Part shown: positions 23,798 through 32,690 of the stretch, piece after piece
Position numbering within the stretch: position 1 is the first letter of the stretch
Layout of the letters: the number at the start of each line of letters is the position of its first letter
From: an uncultured SAR86 cluster bacterium
GTDB taxonomy: Bacteria > Pseudomonadota > Gammaproteobacteria > Magnimaribacterales > D2472
Direction of reading: 5' to 3'
Length of the DNA stretch: 64,000 nt
Assembly (NCBI GenBank): GCA_902628925.1
Contig: CACOPA010000005.1
Coordinates: 41,399-105,398 of the forward strand
Program-made: the position numbers and the translations under genes
Notes under the pieces: generated by a model
Seen by the model: only the letters and a program-made list of their open reading frames with translations
The model's database searches: none
Told to the model about the DNA's origin: nothing

Positions 23798-25009
23798 ATG
23801 AGTCTTAAAGCAATTTTAATCTTAATTGGAATAGCAGTTATTGTTTTAGCTCTAATTTACTTACCCAAAGCGATCAGAGTAAATAAGATGATTCATCTAT
23901 ATGATAAAGATAAGATTGCTTTTAACTTTATCAACATGGATAAAGTATTTAGTGTTGGTCCGACAATTAAAGCTTCTGCTTCTCCTCATAGCTTTCAAGA
24001 TATGACGGATGAGTTTTCATTGCCTTCAACTTTTAAACATCTAGGCAAAGATGAGAAATTAAAAGACGCACTTGAGCACTATGAGACAGATGGACTGATT
24101 GTTTTAAAAAACAATAATTTGCTTTATGAAAATTACTGGCACAACAATACCAAGACTTCCAAGCATATTTCTTGGTCGGTGGCTAAATCATTTTTGTCAG
24201 CACTAATAGGTATTGCTGTTGATCAAGGCCTGATTGACAGTATCGATGATCCCGTAACGAAATACTTAGATGATTTTAGGGGAACGGGGTATGAGGGAGT
24301 TCCTATTAAAGATCTTTTGCAAATGTCCTCAGGAATTAAATTTAATGAAGATTATGCTGACTATAATTCTGATATTAATCGATTTGGTAGAACCATTTCA
24401 TTTGGCACGCCAATGAGAGACTTTGCAAAATCACTTGAAAATGAAAAAGAGCCGGGTACTTATCATCACTATGTCAGTATTGATACTCAGATGTTGGCAA
24501 TGGTTTTACAAGAAGTTACGGGTAAATCTGTAACTGAAAGCTTGCAAGAGCACATTTGGAATAAGATTGGTATGCAAGATGATGCTTATTATATGGTTGA
24601 TGACAGTGGCATGGAAGTTGCACTTGGGGGATTGAACGCAACATTAAGAGATTACGCAAAGTTTGGATTACTTTATTTAAATCGAGGCGATTGGAATGGT
24701 AATCAAGTGGTCCCTGCAGAGTGGGTAGATGCATCCCATGCTACAGACGAAGATCATTTAGTACCTGGCGATAATCCTAACTCATCAAGTGTTTGGGGTT
24801 ACGGATACCAGTGGTGGGTTCCCGGTTTTCCTAGTACTGAGTTCACCGCATCAGGGGTTTACAATCAATACATCTTTATTGATCCAGAAAATAAAGTTGT
24901 TATTGCTAAAACTTCATCTAATCATAGATTTACTGCAGAGAAAGAGGAGTCCAAGGCAGTTCATGTCTCAATGTTTCGCGCCATTGCAAGTGCTGCCGCT
25001 AATTTATGA
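23798..25009 (+). CDS. Serine hydrolase, class C beta-lactamase family
   Basis: A membrane-anchored serine hydrolase of 403 residues. The N-terminal helix (LKAILILIGIAVIVLALIYL) anchors it to the inner membrane. The catalytic SxxK is SVAK at about residue 127 in the context ISWSVAKSF. The second motif region is YHHYVSIDTQML, and YQWWVPG and later segments complete the beta-lactamase/transpeptidase-like fold. Such proteins are esterases or peptidases more often than true lactamases. I use the ATG at 23798; a TTG directly before it is also in frame. It overlaps the nuclease gene as ATGA. Confidence 0.88.
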   Translation: MSLKAILILIGIAVIVLALIYLPKAIRVNKMIHLYDKDKIAFNFINMDKVFSVGPTIKASASPHSFQDMTDEFSLPSTFKHLGKDEKLKDALEHYETDGLIVLKNNNLLYENYWHNNTKTSKHISWSVAKSFLSALIGIAVDQGLIDSIDDPVTKYLDDFRGTGYEGVPIKDLLQMSSGIKFNEDYADYNSDINRFGRTISFGTPMRDFAKSLENEKEPGTYHHYVSIDTQMLAMVLQEVTGKSVTESLQEHIWNKIGMQDDAYYMVDDSGMEVALGGLNATLRDYAKFGLLYLNRGDWNGNQVVPAEWVDASHATDEDHLVPGDNPNSSSVWGYGYQWWVPGFPSTEFTASGVYNQYIFIDPENKVVIAKTSSNHRFTAEKEESKAVHVSMFRAIASAAANL

Positions 25010-25791
25010 ATTTAAAAAATGCACTTCTGATAATCTGCCTAGCTTTTTTATCTGAAGCATATTCTTGGTGGGATGAAGGTCATAGTCTTGTATGCAATAA
25101 AGCTGCAAACTTAATGAGTGCTGATACGTCCAACAATTTATTTTCAATCCTTGAAAGTGATGACTACGGAGAGGGTTGTGTTTGGCCAGATGTTATAAAG
25201 CAAGTGGAACGAAGAGAAACTCGTCCATGGCATTACATTAATTCGCCGCCAGGAAAAGATTTAATAACACCTGAGGCTTGCCCTGAAAAAGGATGCCTCA
25301 TGCGCGCATATGAGGAGCAACTTAGTTTGCTTAGAACAGGTAATGATGCTGAAAAAAAAGATGCTGTAAGATTTATTGGTCATTTTGTTGCTGACATTCA
25401 TCAGCCTTTGCATACTGGTTTTGGATATGACCGAGGTGGGAACGATCACTTATTAACTCTTCAGGGAAAAAAGAAATCTAACATGCATTCAATCTGGGAC
25501 GGACAGATCCTAGAGTTTTTATATAAAAGACATGGCAAAAAAGATGTGCACAAAAAGATAGATGACTTAGCAAAAAAATATAAATGTAGCCTCAATTATA
25601 GTGATGACGTTTATCCTTGGATAAATGAAAGCAGAAAGATAGCCGTTTCTGACTCAGTAAGATATTTAGACAATAGGATACAAAATGTTGATGAAGATTA
25701 TCTAACAACTCATGCATCTATTGTTATTGACAGGCTTGCGCTTGCAATTGCACGTTTGGCTATTTTGCTAGAAGTTGAATTATCTGGATGA
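25006..25791 (+). CDS. Secreted S1/P1 nuclease family protein
   Basis: A 261-residue exported nuclease. Cleavage after the signal peptide (MNLKNALLIICLAFLSEAYS) exposes WWDEGHSL, the tryptophan start required for zinc binding in S1/P1 enzymes. Further ligands are in HYINSPPG, GHFVADIHQPLH and GGNDH. These trinuclear-zinc enzymes degrade single-stranded DNA and RNA to 5'-nucleotides, here presumably in the periplasm for phosphate and nucleoside scavenging. Both ends overlap neighbouring genes by ATGA. Confidence 0.9.
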   Translation: MNLKNALLIICLAFLSEAYSWWDEGHSLVCNKAANLMSADTSNNLFSILESDDYGEGCVWPDVIKQVERRETRPWHYINSPPGKDLITPEACPEKGCLMRAYEEQLSLLRTGNDAEKKDAVRFIGHFVADIHQPLHTGFGYDRGGNDHLLTLQGKKKSNMHSIWDGQILEFLYKRHGKKDVHKKIDDLAKKYKCSLNYSDDVYPWINESRKIAVSDSVRYLDNRIQNVDEDYLTTHASIVIDRLALAIARLAILLEVELSG

Positions 25792-26717
25792 AAACCCTAA
25801 AGAAAGTTTTAAATTTTCTTGGAACTAATGATACCAAATTAGTTCTGTCGCTTGATGGCGGGGGTGTGAGAGCCATTGCTCAAGTAATTTTTTTGCAAGA
25901 ACTCGAGCGTTCGATTGGCAAACCAACCCATGAAATTTTTGATTTTTTTCTTGGTACCAGTGCTGGCTCAGCAAATCTTGCATGCCTTGCAGCCCGGGAG
26001 ATGAAAGCTAAAGATATTCTTGGATTTTGGAGTGAGGAAAACCTTAAAGAAACCATGTCTAAATCATTTTGGGATAATGCCTCGTTTTTACAAACAAAAC
26101 CCAAATATGATTCAAAAGGGAAAGAGAAAGTTTTGAGTGAATATTTTGGTGAGCAGAAATTAGGAGAATCAAAAAATCCCATGGGGGTTTTGACCTATGA
26201 TATTGAATCAAGAACACCACGGATTTTAAGTTCATATGCCTCACCTGAAATCAGTATAAAAAATGCGGTCATAGCCTCAAGTGCGGCTCCAATTTATTAC
26301 CCAACTTACCAAATTGAAGATGGGTCATGGCTGATTGATGGAGGAATCGTTGCTAACAATCCTTGTTTGATTGCCTACAGTGAGGCTAAAAAACTTTTTC
26401 CAAATTCCAGAATCAAAGTTCTTAGCATTGGCACCGGAATCAATAGAAAAAAAATTAGTGGTCCTAGGTCTGCAAAATGGGGTGCTTTAAGTTGGATGAG
26501 GCATGATATTTTAGGAGTAATGCTTGAATCGAGCATGTATCACGAAATCATAACTGACTTAATTGGAAATGATTATTTAAGAATTAATAGCCCATTAGGA
26601 AGGGTTAACAGACGAATGGATGACAACTCAAAATCTAATTTAGAGAGGGTAAATGATATGGGTTTGAGTTGGTGGAATGACTTTGGAAATCAAACCAAAA
26701 AACTCCTTTCAAAATAA
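25788..26717 (+). CDS. Patatin-like phospholipase
   Basis: A cytosolic or membrane-associated patatin of 309 residues. The oxyanion motif DGGGVRAI is at about 23-30, the nucleophile Ser58 is in GTSAGSANL, and the catalytic Asp184 lies in LIDGGIVANNP. All dyad residues are present, so lipid acyl-hydrolase activity is expected. It has no signal peptide. It shares an overlapping junction with the S1/P1 nuclease gene and closes the operon. Confidence 0.9.
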   Translation: MKTLKKVLNFLGTNDTKLVLSLDGGGVRAIAQVIFLQELERSIGKPTHEIFDFFLGTSAGSANLACLAAREMKAKDILGFWSEENLKETMSKSFWDNASFLQTKPKYDSKGKEKVLSEYFGEQKLGESKNPMGVLTYDIESRTPRILSSYASPEISIKNAVIASSAAPIYYPTYQIEDGSWLIDGGIVANNPCLIAYSEAKKLFPNSRIKVLSIGTGINRKKISGPRSAKWGALSWMRHDILGVMLESSMYHEIITDLIGNDYLRINSPLGRVNRRMDDNSKSNLERVNDMGLSWWNDFGNQTKKLLSK

Positions 26718-26795
26718 ACTTCAATTAATTGCTAATTCCTCTTCCTTGCAAGCTTAAATAGGTTAAACTTCTCTTAACTTTTTTGTAGGAAAAAT

Positions 26796-27032
26796 ATGAA
26801 TATATACGTCGGCAACCTTCCTTGGAGCATTCGCGATCAAGAACTTGAAAATCTTTTTGCAGAACACGGTACTGTTGATTCAGCAAAAGTAATTATGGAA
26901 AGAGGTACTAACCGTTCAAGGGGCTTTGGTTTCGTTGAAATGTCTTCAGGTGCCGAGGAAGCAATTGCTGCTCTCAATGATGCTGAAGTTGAAGGCAGAA
27001 AATTGGTGGTTAACGAATCTAAACCAAAATAA
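26796..27032 (+). CDS. RNA-binding protein with a single RRM
   Basis: A 78-residue protein that is essentially one RNA-recognition motif. RNP2 is IYVGNLPW at the start and RNP1 is RGFGFVEM in the middle, with GRKLVVNE at the end. Bacterial single-RRM proteins of this sort resemble cold-shock-induced RNA-binding proteins of cyanobacteria and marine gammaproteobacteria. It probably binds mRNA or sRNA. The next gene starts three bases after its stop. Confidence 0.92.
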   Translation: MNIYVGNLPWSIRDQELENLFAEHGTVDSAKVIMERGTNRSRGFGFVEMSSGAEEAIAALNDAEVEGRKLVVNESKPK

Positions 27033-27035
27033 TAC

Positions 27036-27311
27036 ATGGAATACATTGGTCTGTTAGGTCTTTTTGGTCTAATAGGTCTTATTGGTTTGGTGGACAGGGT
27101 TGACCCTTCATCTAAAGGAGGGTCGATTCGGCTAATGGGTCTTTTGGGTTTTATTGGCTTAGGTGGGTTTTGGTTTTCTTATTTAGGAGCTTTTGGAGCA
27201 TTTGGTGCTCTTGGACTTCACAATCATCAGAAAAAAAGATATGCCAGACTTGCATATTTTGGTTGGCTTGGGCTTATTGGTCCTATCCTAACTTTACAAA
27301 CTTCTCTCTAG
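27036..27311 (+). CDS. Glycine-rich small membrane protein
   Basis: A 91-residue product composed of hydrophobic helices with regularly spaced glycines (IGLLGLFGLIGLIGLVD, then LMGLLGFIGLGG and LGAFGAFGALGL). The glycine spacing suggests tightly packed helices. It begins three bases after the RRM protein gene. It could be a remnant or a low-complexity hydrophobic protein, but the frame is clean. Its end overlaps the convergent DoxX gene by 29 bases. Function unknown. Confidence 0.55.
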   Translation: MEYIGLLGLFGLIGLIGLVDRVDPSSKGGSIRLMGLLGFIGLGGFWFSYLGAFGAFGALGLHNHQKKRYARLAYFGWLGLIGPILTLQTSL

Positions 27312-27678
27312 AAGCTAACACAAGTAGTCCAGCACAAATCGCAAGATTTTTTACAAAATTTTGTGTTTCGTGTGCTTTATTTATGCCATCTGCAAGCGTC
27401 CAAAAATCATGAATATAAATATTGATTACGATTGTTGTAATGAATAAAGCCAATGCTGAAACCTTAACATTGAGGTTTAAAATCAACATGATTCCACCGA
27501 TGATTTGAATTAAGATAACAACTGGTAAGGCAACTAAAGTTAGCGGCACCTCATTCTCTTCCATCACCACCGCATAATTTGAGTAATTAAAAATCTTAGC
27601 CAGTCCAGGCCCTAAAAAATACAATCCAAGCAGGGACCTTCCAACAAGAATGCTTATGTCGTCGAGTTTATTTATCAT
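27283..27678 (-). CDS. DoxX family membrane protein
   Basis: A 131-residue four-helix membrane protein of the DoxX/DoxD type. VGRSLLGLYFLGPGLAKIFNYSNY is the typical first helix with its charged cap, followed by VALPVVILIQIIGGIMLILN and two more helices. DoxX-like proteins are linked to quinone or thiosulfate metabolism and membrane redox stress, but most are uncharacterised. Monocistronic and divergent from the methyltransferase-like lipoprotein gene. Confidence 0.85.
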   Translation of the reverse strand: MINKLDDISILVGRSLLGLYFLGPGLAKIFNYSNYAVVMEENEVPLTLVALPVVILIQIIGGIMLILNLNVKVSALALFITTIVINIYIHDFWTLADGINKAHETQNFVKNLAICAGLLVLASREKFVKLG

Positions 27679-27722
27679 GGTAAGCTATATTCAATTAGTT
27701 GCATCATAACAAGGGGAATTCG

Positions 27723-28529
27723 ATGAATAAACGTAAATTAAGTAATACATTTCTTTGCAGCTTATTATTTTTAATAGGATGCTCACAATCAGTCTCTGAA
27801 GATCCAGTTCAGCTTGCCGTTGAGAATACGGACAGAACAAAAAAGTTTACCGAAAGAGATAAATTTAGAAATCCTGCAGCGACCTTAAATTTTTTTGGAA
27901 TAAAACCAGATATGCAAGTGCTTGAGTTATCGGCTGGGGGAGGTTGGTACACTGAGATTCTAGCACCTCTTTTATATGATTCAGGTCAACTAGTTGTCAC
28001 GCATCATGATCCAAAAGCAGGAGCTTATCAAAAAAGATCTAGAGAGAATTTTGATAATAAAGTGGCTTCGCATCCAGGATTTGATAAGTTAAAAGTAGTT
28101 ACCACTCATGTTCCTCCAAAGAAAGCATATGTGGAGGCTGAAACTTTTGACATGGTCTTAACTTTTAGAAACTTGCATAACTGGTTAAGCCGAGATGCAA
28201 TGCAAGATGTAATGGAGGAAGCTTTTAATGCACTTAAATCTGGAGGTACTTTTGGGGTGGTTGAGCATCGTGCTGACGATACAGCATCACTTGAGTATAT
28301 GAAAAAAAGTGGATATGTAAGCCAAGCATTAGCAATTGAGGTTGCTCAAGAGGTAGGCTTCACATTGGTTTCTTCATCTGAGATTAATGCAAATTCAAAA
28401 GATACCAAAGATCATCCAAAGGGAGTATGGACTTTGCTTCCAAATTTAAGGCTAGGAGAGGAAGATAAGGACAAATATATAGCCATCGGTGAGAGTGACA
28501 GAATGACATTATTATTTGTTAAAGAATAA
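27723..28529 (+). CDS. Exported class I SAM-dependent methyltransferase-like lipoprotein
   Basis: A 268-residue protein with a lipoprotein signal (LFLIGCSQS). The domain shows a methyltransferase fold: a K-P-D-M-Q-V-L-E-L-S-A-G-G-G-W-Y-T-E-I-L-like motif I followed by LVVTHHD and FDMVLTFRNLHNW. SAM is not expected outside the cytoplasm, so either the fold is reused or the protein acts differently; similar exported proteins are common in marine bacteria. I start at the ATG at 27723 with a GGGG/AAGG ribosome site; an in-frame TTG at 27699 is less likely. Confidence 0.82.
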   Translation: MNKRKLSNTFLCSLLFLIGCSQSVSEDPVQLAVENTDRTKKFTERDKFRNPAATLNFFGIKPDMQVLELSAGGGWYTEILAPLLYDSGQLVVTHHDPKAGAYQKRSRENFDNKVASHPGFDKLKVVTTHVPPKKAYVEAETFDMVLTFRNLHNWLSRDAMQDVMEEAFNALKSGGTFGVVEHRADDTASLEYMKKSGYVSQALAIEVAQEVGFTLVSSSEINANSKDTKDHPKGVWTLLPNLRLGEEDKDKYIAIGESDRMTLLFVKE

Positions 28530-28559
28530 TTTAACTATTTGTATTAAAAGGGTTTATTT

Positions 28560-29561
28560 ATGTTTAAAAATCTAATTTTATCCGCGCTGTTTGTATTTAT
28601 CTATTCTTGTTCTGACACAGTCAAAGAGACTAATTCAGGAACCTATAAACAAGAAAAACTATTTTTTAAATCAAAGAATATATATGGCTTTGAGAATCTT
28701 TTTGATGGCAATCTTGAATCTCAAAAAGATCAAGATGTTTTTGGTATTTTGCACTTTCCTGACAATTATGACGTAGAAAAAAAATATCCTCTAGTAATAG
28801 CATCGCATGGCTCACTTAATTGGAGGGATCATCATCGCAGGTATTTAGAGCAGATGAGACAAGCAAATTATTTAGTTTTTGCAATTCATCCGTTTGATTC
28901 AAGAAATGTTTCAAGCACAGTTGGAGATCAAATTAATGTGACCAGTGAAACTGTTATTTACGAAATGGCTCAAGCGCTTAACCTCATGAGTAAAGACTCA
29001 AGAGTAAACACTAAAAAGATTTTTGCAGCAGGCTGGAGTCTTGGGGGAACAGCAAGCTTGTTTAATGCTTGGACTCCATTACAAAATGAAATTCATGACG
29101 AAGGTTCAAATTATGCAGGTTATCTTATGTGGTATCCAGGTTGCCTAGCATTACCAGATCTTAATGAGTGGGATCATGATCATCTTCAGATTTATATCGG
29201 CGAGGCGGATAATTGGACTCCTGCGGCGCCATGCATTGATTTGGTCAACACAATAAATAAAGAGGGAGGTAATGCTCATATTGAATTGTATCCAAATGCA
29301 TTTCATTCCTTTGATGCTAATGCACCCCTAGAACTTCATCCTGATGCTTACAGTTGGGCTAACTGTAAGCTGAAGCTTTCTGGTACTACAAAAAAAGTAT
29401 ACGATCCTGAAAATAAAGAATTAGACTTTTCAGACCCCATAGCTCGGAGAGCTGCTTATGAATCTTGTGCGGTTAAAGGGGAGGTTATGGCTGGAGCTAG
29501 CCCTGAATATAAGTATGCAGCAGACAAACATCTAGCTGTTTTACTTGAGCAGTTAAAATAG
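28560..29561 (+). CDS. Lipoprotein alpha/beta-hydrolase (dienelactone-hydrolase-like)
   Basis: The product has 333 residues with a lipoprotein-type start (LSALFVFIYSCSD). A catalytic alpha/beta-hydrolase domain follows: VIASHGSLNWRDHHRR carries the oxyanion region, AGWSLGGTAS holds the nucleophile serine, and YIGEADNWTPA plus YPNAFHSFD supply the acid and histidine of a dienelactone-hydrolase-like triad. It probably cleaves an ester or lactone outside the inner membrane. It starts 30 bases after the methyltransferase-like gene. Confidence 0.83.
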   Translation: MFKNLILSALFVFIYSCSDTVKETNSGTYKQEKLFFKSKNIYGFENLFDGNLESQKDQDVFGILHFPDNYDVEKKYPLVIASHGSLNWRDHHRRYLEQMRQANYLVFAIHPFDSRNVSSTVGDQINVTSETVIYEMAQALNLMSKDSRVNTKKIFAAGWSLGGTASLFNAWTPLQNEIHDEGSNYAGYLMWYPGCLALPDLNEWDHDHLQIYIGEADNWTPAAPCIDLVNTINKEGGNAHIELYPNAFHSFDANAPLELHPDAYSWANCKLKLSGTTKKVYDPENKELDFSDPIARRAAYESCAVKGEVMAGASPEYKYAADKHLAVLLEQLK

Positions 29562-29565
29562 CCTA

Positions 29566-29919
29566 TTACTGAGAGGCGTCTTGCCAGTCTTTAAAACCAC
29601 CAAGGTTTTTTACATTAGTAAAACCCAATTCTTTTAGGGTTACTCCAGCAAGGGCAGCTCTTGCACCCACTGCACAGTAAACTAAAATCGGGGTATCTGC
29701 TGGAAAACCTTCACTGGGCTTTAATTGAAATTCAAGCAACCCTCTAGGTATGTTATGAGCACCTAAAACCATTCCCGTTTCTTGAACTTCAGCAGGTTCT
29801 CTTACGTCAATAATTGTGTATTGATCTTCTTTACCAACGATGCTGAAGGGATCGATATCCTCAATCTTAGATCGGGCTTGCTTAAGCATCTCCTCAAGCT
29901 TTTTTACTTTGATATCCAT
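29566..29919 (-). CDS. Cytoplasmic rhodanese-like domain protein
   Basis: A 117-residue single-domain rhodanese without a signal peptide. An N-terminal helix precedes YTIIDVREPAEVQETGMVLGAHNIPRG and the active-site loop VYCAVGARAALAG with its catalytic cysteine; the C-terminus is LGFTNVKNLGGFKDW. Likely a persulfide carrier in sulfur metabolism. It is related to but distinct from the exported rhodanese at 18689. Confidence 0.87.
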   Translation of the reverse strand: MDIKVKKLEEMLKQARSKIEDIDPFSIVGKEDQYTIIDVREPAEVQETGMVLGAHNIPRGLLEFQLKPSEGFPADTPILVYCAVGARAALAGVTLKELGFTNVKNLGGFKDWQDASQ

Positions 29920-30110
29920 AAATTGATTTTAACAAATTTGTCTTTGAACCGGAGTTAAAATTAATGCAGTACAAAAGTACAAACTAGTATGTTTTTTTTG
30001 CCTACTATTTTTTTTATACAAAGATTTAATATAGCAATTTCTTAAATGTTAACAGTGTAAACTTTTTTGGCATTTAAGTTGCATATAAATAATTAACTAT
30101 TGGAGTAATA

Positions 30111-30386
30111 ATGAAAACAATTCTTCCCTTAAGCCTCTTTGCACTAATTTTTGCTGCTTTACCTGTTGATGCTAGCCTTGCTGTATCAGAGGGCGTTAAA
30201 TTAAAAGGCTCAATCTTGAGTGTAAAAACCACTAAAAAATACACTTCTGTTTCAGGTTGCAAAGCATTGGCAGAAAAGAAATCAAAAGCAGTCGCTTTTA
30301 ATTTAGATACAGCTGCAGGTAAATGTTACTTACTTAAGTCTGTAACAGGCTCGTCAAGTAATACAAGTGTAGTTTCAGGATCATAA
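30111..30386 (+). CDS. Secreted PAN/apple-like small protein
   Basis: A 91-residue exported protein. The signal peptide (MKTILPLSLFALIFAALPVDA) is followed by one small domain where CKALAEKKSKAVAFNLDTAAGKCYLLKSV matches the pattern of PAN_4-type domains, with two conserved cysteines and an A-F-x-x-D segment. Such domains bind proteins or carbohydrates. It has a GGAG site and is followed by a strong terminator, so it is a single-gene transcript. Function unknown. Confidence 0.7.
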   Translation: MKTILPLSLFALIFAALPVDASLAVSEGVKLKGSILSVKTTKKYTSVSGCKALAEKKSKAVAFNLDTAAGKCYLLKSVTGSSSNTSVVSGS

Positions 30387-30410
30387 ACCCCCCCTTTATG
30401 AGCCTTACTA

Positions 30411-30436
30411 AGCCGCTCAAATGAGCGGCTTTTTTT
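30411..30436 (+). terminator. Rho-independent terminator
   Basis: AGCCGCTCA and TGAGCGGCT form a perfect nine-pair stem with a two-base loop, followed by seven Ts. Strong and unambiguous; it ends the PAN-like gene transcript. Confidence 0.93.
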
Positions 30437-30510
30437 ATCTTATACATCCTAAAAGCTCATATTTAGCCATTCTTGATTATCACCATAACTTGTGGGAATA
30501 TAAATAAAGA

Positions 30511-30651
30511 ATGAATAGAGCTGAAAGATTATTAAAATCTGAGCTTGCTCGTAAAAAACGCCATATGAAGCGAGCAATTGTGGAAAAGCGAACTCAGGAG
30601 GAGTACCGCCGTCTAAGAAAGCTCAGAAACCAAAGAAAAAAACACCTTTAG
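30511..30651 (+). CDS. 46-residue arginine/lysine-rich protein
   Basis: A short gene whose product is almost entirely basic and helical (MNRAERLLKSELARKKRH, then EEYRRLRKLRNQRKKHL). It resembles ribosome-associated or RNA-binding micro-proteins. No hydrophobic segment and no recognised family. It sits between a terminator and the alpha/beta-hydrolase gene. Coding reality rests on composition and a clean frame. Confidence 0.55.
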   Translation: MNRAERLLKSELARKKRHMKRAIVEKRTQEEYRRLRKLRNQRKKHL

Positions 30652-30676
30652 CAAGCTCTTGAGCTAAACTTTAGGT

Positions 30677-31522
30677 ATGGCAACTAAATCAGGCTTCATA
30701 GAATCTTTCTTTGACTGTCCTGACGGGGGATCTTTATATTTTAGATCTTACGGCAATCCAAACAATCAACCAGTTCTTTGTATGCATGGGCTCACCAGAA
30801 ATGCCAATGACTTTCACCAGTTAGCGCAATTCCTTCAACAATCATTTTATGTAATTTCGGTTGATCAGAGAGGGAGAGCTAGAAGCTCTTATCTTAAAGA
30901 CCCAATGGCATATAGCCCCGAGACATACCTTACCGACATGACTAATTTAATTGAACATTTAGGGTTTAAAAAAGTTTATTTAGTAGGAACTTCAATGGGG
31001 GGATTTATGGCCATGACTATGTCAGCCTTTGACCCTATCTTATTTCCAAAAATCGTCCTCAATGATTGCGGTCCGGAAATCGGGAGTACCGGTGTGAATA
31101 ATATTGCTTCTTATTTAGGAAAGGGTGAAATCTTCAAATCTAAAGATGATGCATTCACAACCATACAGCAAAGACATTTGCCGGCATTTCCAAACTTTTC
31201 AAATCAAGAATGGAATGATCATATTTTTGCTAATATGAAAGAAAACAGGGATGGCTCATGGCAATTTGATTACGATCAAAGCATCAGAGTACTCTTTGAA
31301 GCAGCAAGTCCATCAGCAACAGATTTGTGGCCAATTTGGGAGGCAATTAATTCTGAGATACTTCTTTTTAAAGGTGAGCTTTCAACTTTGTTGTCGAATG
31401 AGACTTTAAAAAAAATGCATGCAATGAAGAACTTCATAAGCCATGAAATTAAGGGGATTGGTCATACTCCAACTTTGAACACACAATTTGAACAAGAATC
31501 TATTCTCAAGTTTTTTTCATAA
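30677..31522 (+). CDS. Alpha/beta-hydrolase fold protein
   Basis: A 281-residue cytoplasmic hydrolase. The oxyanion motif MHGLTRNANDF, the nucleophile serine in GTSMGGFMAM, the acid around LLFKGELS and the base in IKGIGHTPTL form a complete triad. It resembles MhpC-like or epoxide-hydrolase-type enzymes, but the substrate is unknown. It has no signal peptide and stands alone upstream of the ABM gene. Confidence 0.85.
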   Translation: MATKSGFIESFFDCPDGGSLYFRSYGNPNNQPVLCMHGLTRNANDFHQLAQFLQQSFYVISVDQRGRARSSYLKDPMAYSPETYLTDMTNLIEHLGFKKVYLVGTSMGGFMAMTMSAFDPILFPKIVLNDCGPEIGSTGVNNIASYLGKGEIFKSKDDAFTTIQQRHLPAFPNFSNQEWNDHIFANMKENRDGSWQFDYDQSIRVLFEAASPSATDLWPIWEAINSEILLFKGELSTLLSNETLKKMHAMKNFISHEIKGIGHTPTLNTQFEQESILKFFS

Positions 31523-31596
31523 ATTTTTAATAACTTCTAATCAACTTCAGTCTTATGCTGTATATTTTACTCATTAGTAAATTTCTGGAGATAATT

Positions 31597-31905
31597 ATGA
31601 AAAATGTTGTTATTGCTGATTTCAAAGTGAAAGCAGATAAAGTTCAAGAGATGGCCGCTGTATTTAAGGAGGCTCTTGTGGTGACCAGAGACTTTGATGG
31701 TTGTCTTGGCATAGATGTCTATTATGAAGATAAAACTAAGACTTACACATTGATTGAGGATTGGGACTCACTCGAGCAATATGAAACCTACCTTCAATGG
31801 AGAATTGATACAGGAATTGCGGATCTGTTAAACCCAATTCTTGAGAGTGGATGGGATAGCGTGGTCAATAGCGTTAAACGTCTTGGAATAAAAGAATCAA
31901 TATAA
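31597..31905 (+). CDS. Putative quinol monooxygenase (ABM domain)
   Basis: A 102-residue antibiotic-biosynthesis-monooxygenase-type dimeric barrel. It begins NVVIADFKVKADKVQEMAAVFKEAL, continues with a TRDFDGCLGIDVYYED strand and ends in YTLIEDWDSLEQYETYLQWR. The start is taken at the ATG at 31597 with a GGAG ribosome site; an upstream in-frame start would add an unlikely segment. It lies 17 bases before a secreted family protein, so they may act together on quinols or heme-derived compounds. Confidence 0.82.
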   Translation: MKNVVIADFKVKADKVQEMAAVFKEALVVTRDFDGCLGIDVYYEDKTKTYTLIEDWDSLEQYETYLQWRIDTGIADLLNPILESGWDSVVNSVKRLGIKESI

Positions 31906-31922
31906 TTTAAAGGAGAAAAAAA

Positions 31923-32660
31923 ATGATAAAAATTCTATTAACAATTAGCTTGCTTATGAGTGGTCTTGTTGCCGCTCAAGAAAATAAGTACGAGCCTGTA
32001 GCCAATAAAGCAGAGTATTATGCTTTGAAGTATTTGCCAGGCAAAGACTATAGCGATCTTAAAGATTGGGTGCTTGAAAATCAAAAGAAGGTGCTCAGCA
32101 AAACGGATGTTTATGATAACTTTGAGGTTGTCTTATTTAGCCCACAATTTGGCTCAGATCTTACTGCTCATGATGCTGTCTTTCTTGGTTTATGGCCCAG
32201 CGCCACTGAGATGTACAAAGGAATGGGCTATTGGATCAAAAACGGAGGCAGCCAAGCCGCTAAAATACCGGTCAAGACAGTGCAAGCTGTAGATACTTGG
32301 CAATGGGCTATCTCAGCACCTGAGGGAGACCGTGATATCGGTGCTGTAAGATTTGCAGACTGTAAGATGAAAGAGGGTGTTAATAGCAACCAAGTTTTTG
32401 ATGCATACAAAGACTTTGCTATTGCGGCCAAAAAGACGGGTGATAATCTTGGACGTAAGATGATTTTCCCTGGACCAGGAGCTACTGAAGGCGATTATGA
32501 CTATGTTTATTCATTGTATGCTCGTACTGTAGAGGAATTGGGTTCAGGAGCTGATAATTATTGGCAAAATATTAATGGATCCAAAGAAGACCAAGCACTC
32601 AATGATTTGATTGAGAGTTGCTCAAACTATCGTATTTACATAACAGAACAAATTTTCTAA
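31923..32660 (+). CDS. Secreted duplicated-domain protein, family copy 2
   Basis: A 245-residue exported protein, signal peptide MIKILLTISLLMSGLVAAQ. Two similar halves can be seen: the first opens AEYYALKYLPGKDYSDLKDWV, the second DCKMKEGVNSNQVFDAYKDF. It is most like the copies at 55731 (shared KKTGDNLGRKM... / KKVGDNLGRKM...) and 54114. The fold is probably a tandem ferredoxin-like or dimeric-barrel arrangement. It follows the ABM gene by 17 bases and carries a GGAG ribosome site. Function unknown. Confidence 0.75.
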   Translation: MIKILLTISLLMSGLVAAQENKYEPVANKAEYYALKYLPGKDYSDLKDWVLENQKKVLSKTDVYDNFEVVLFSPQFGSDLTAHDAVFLGLWPSATEMYKGMGYWIKNGGSQAAKIPVKTVQAVDTWQWAISAPEGDRDIGAVRFADCKMKEGVNSNQVFDAYKDFAIAAKKTGDNLGRKMIFPGPGATEGDYDYVYSLYARTVEELGSGADNYWQNINGSKEDQALNDLIESCSNYRIYITEQIF

Positions 32661-32690
32661 AACTTTAGCGAAGTGGTTAAACCCCCTTCG

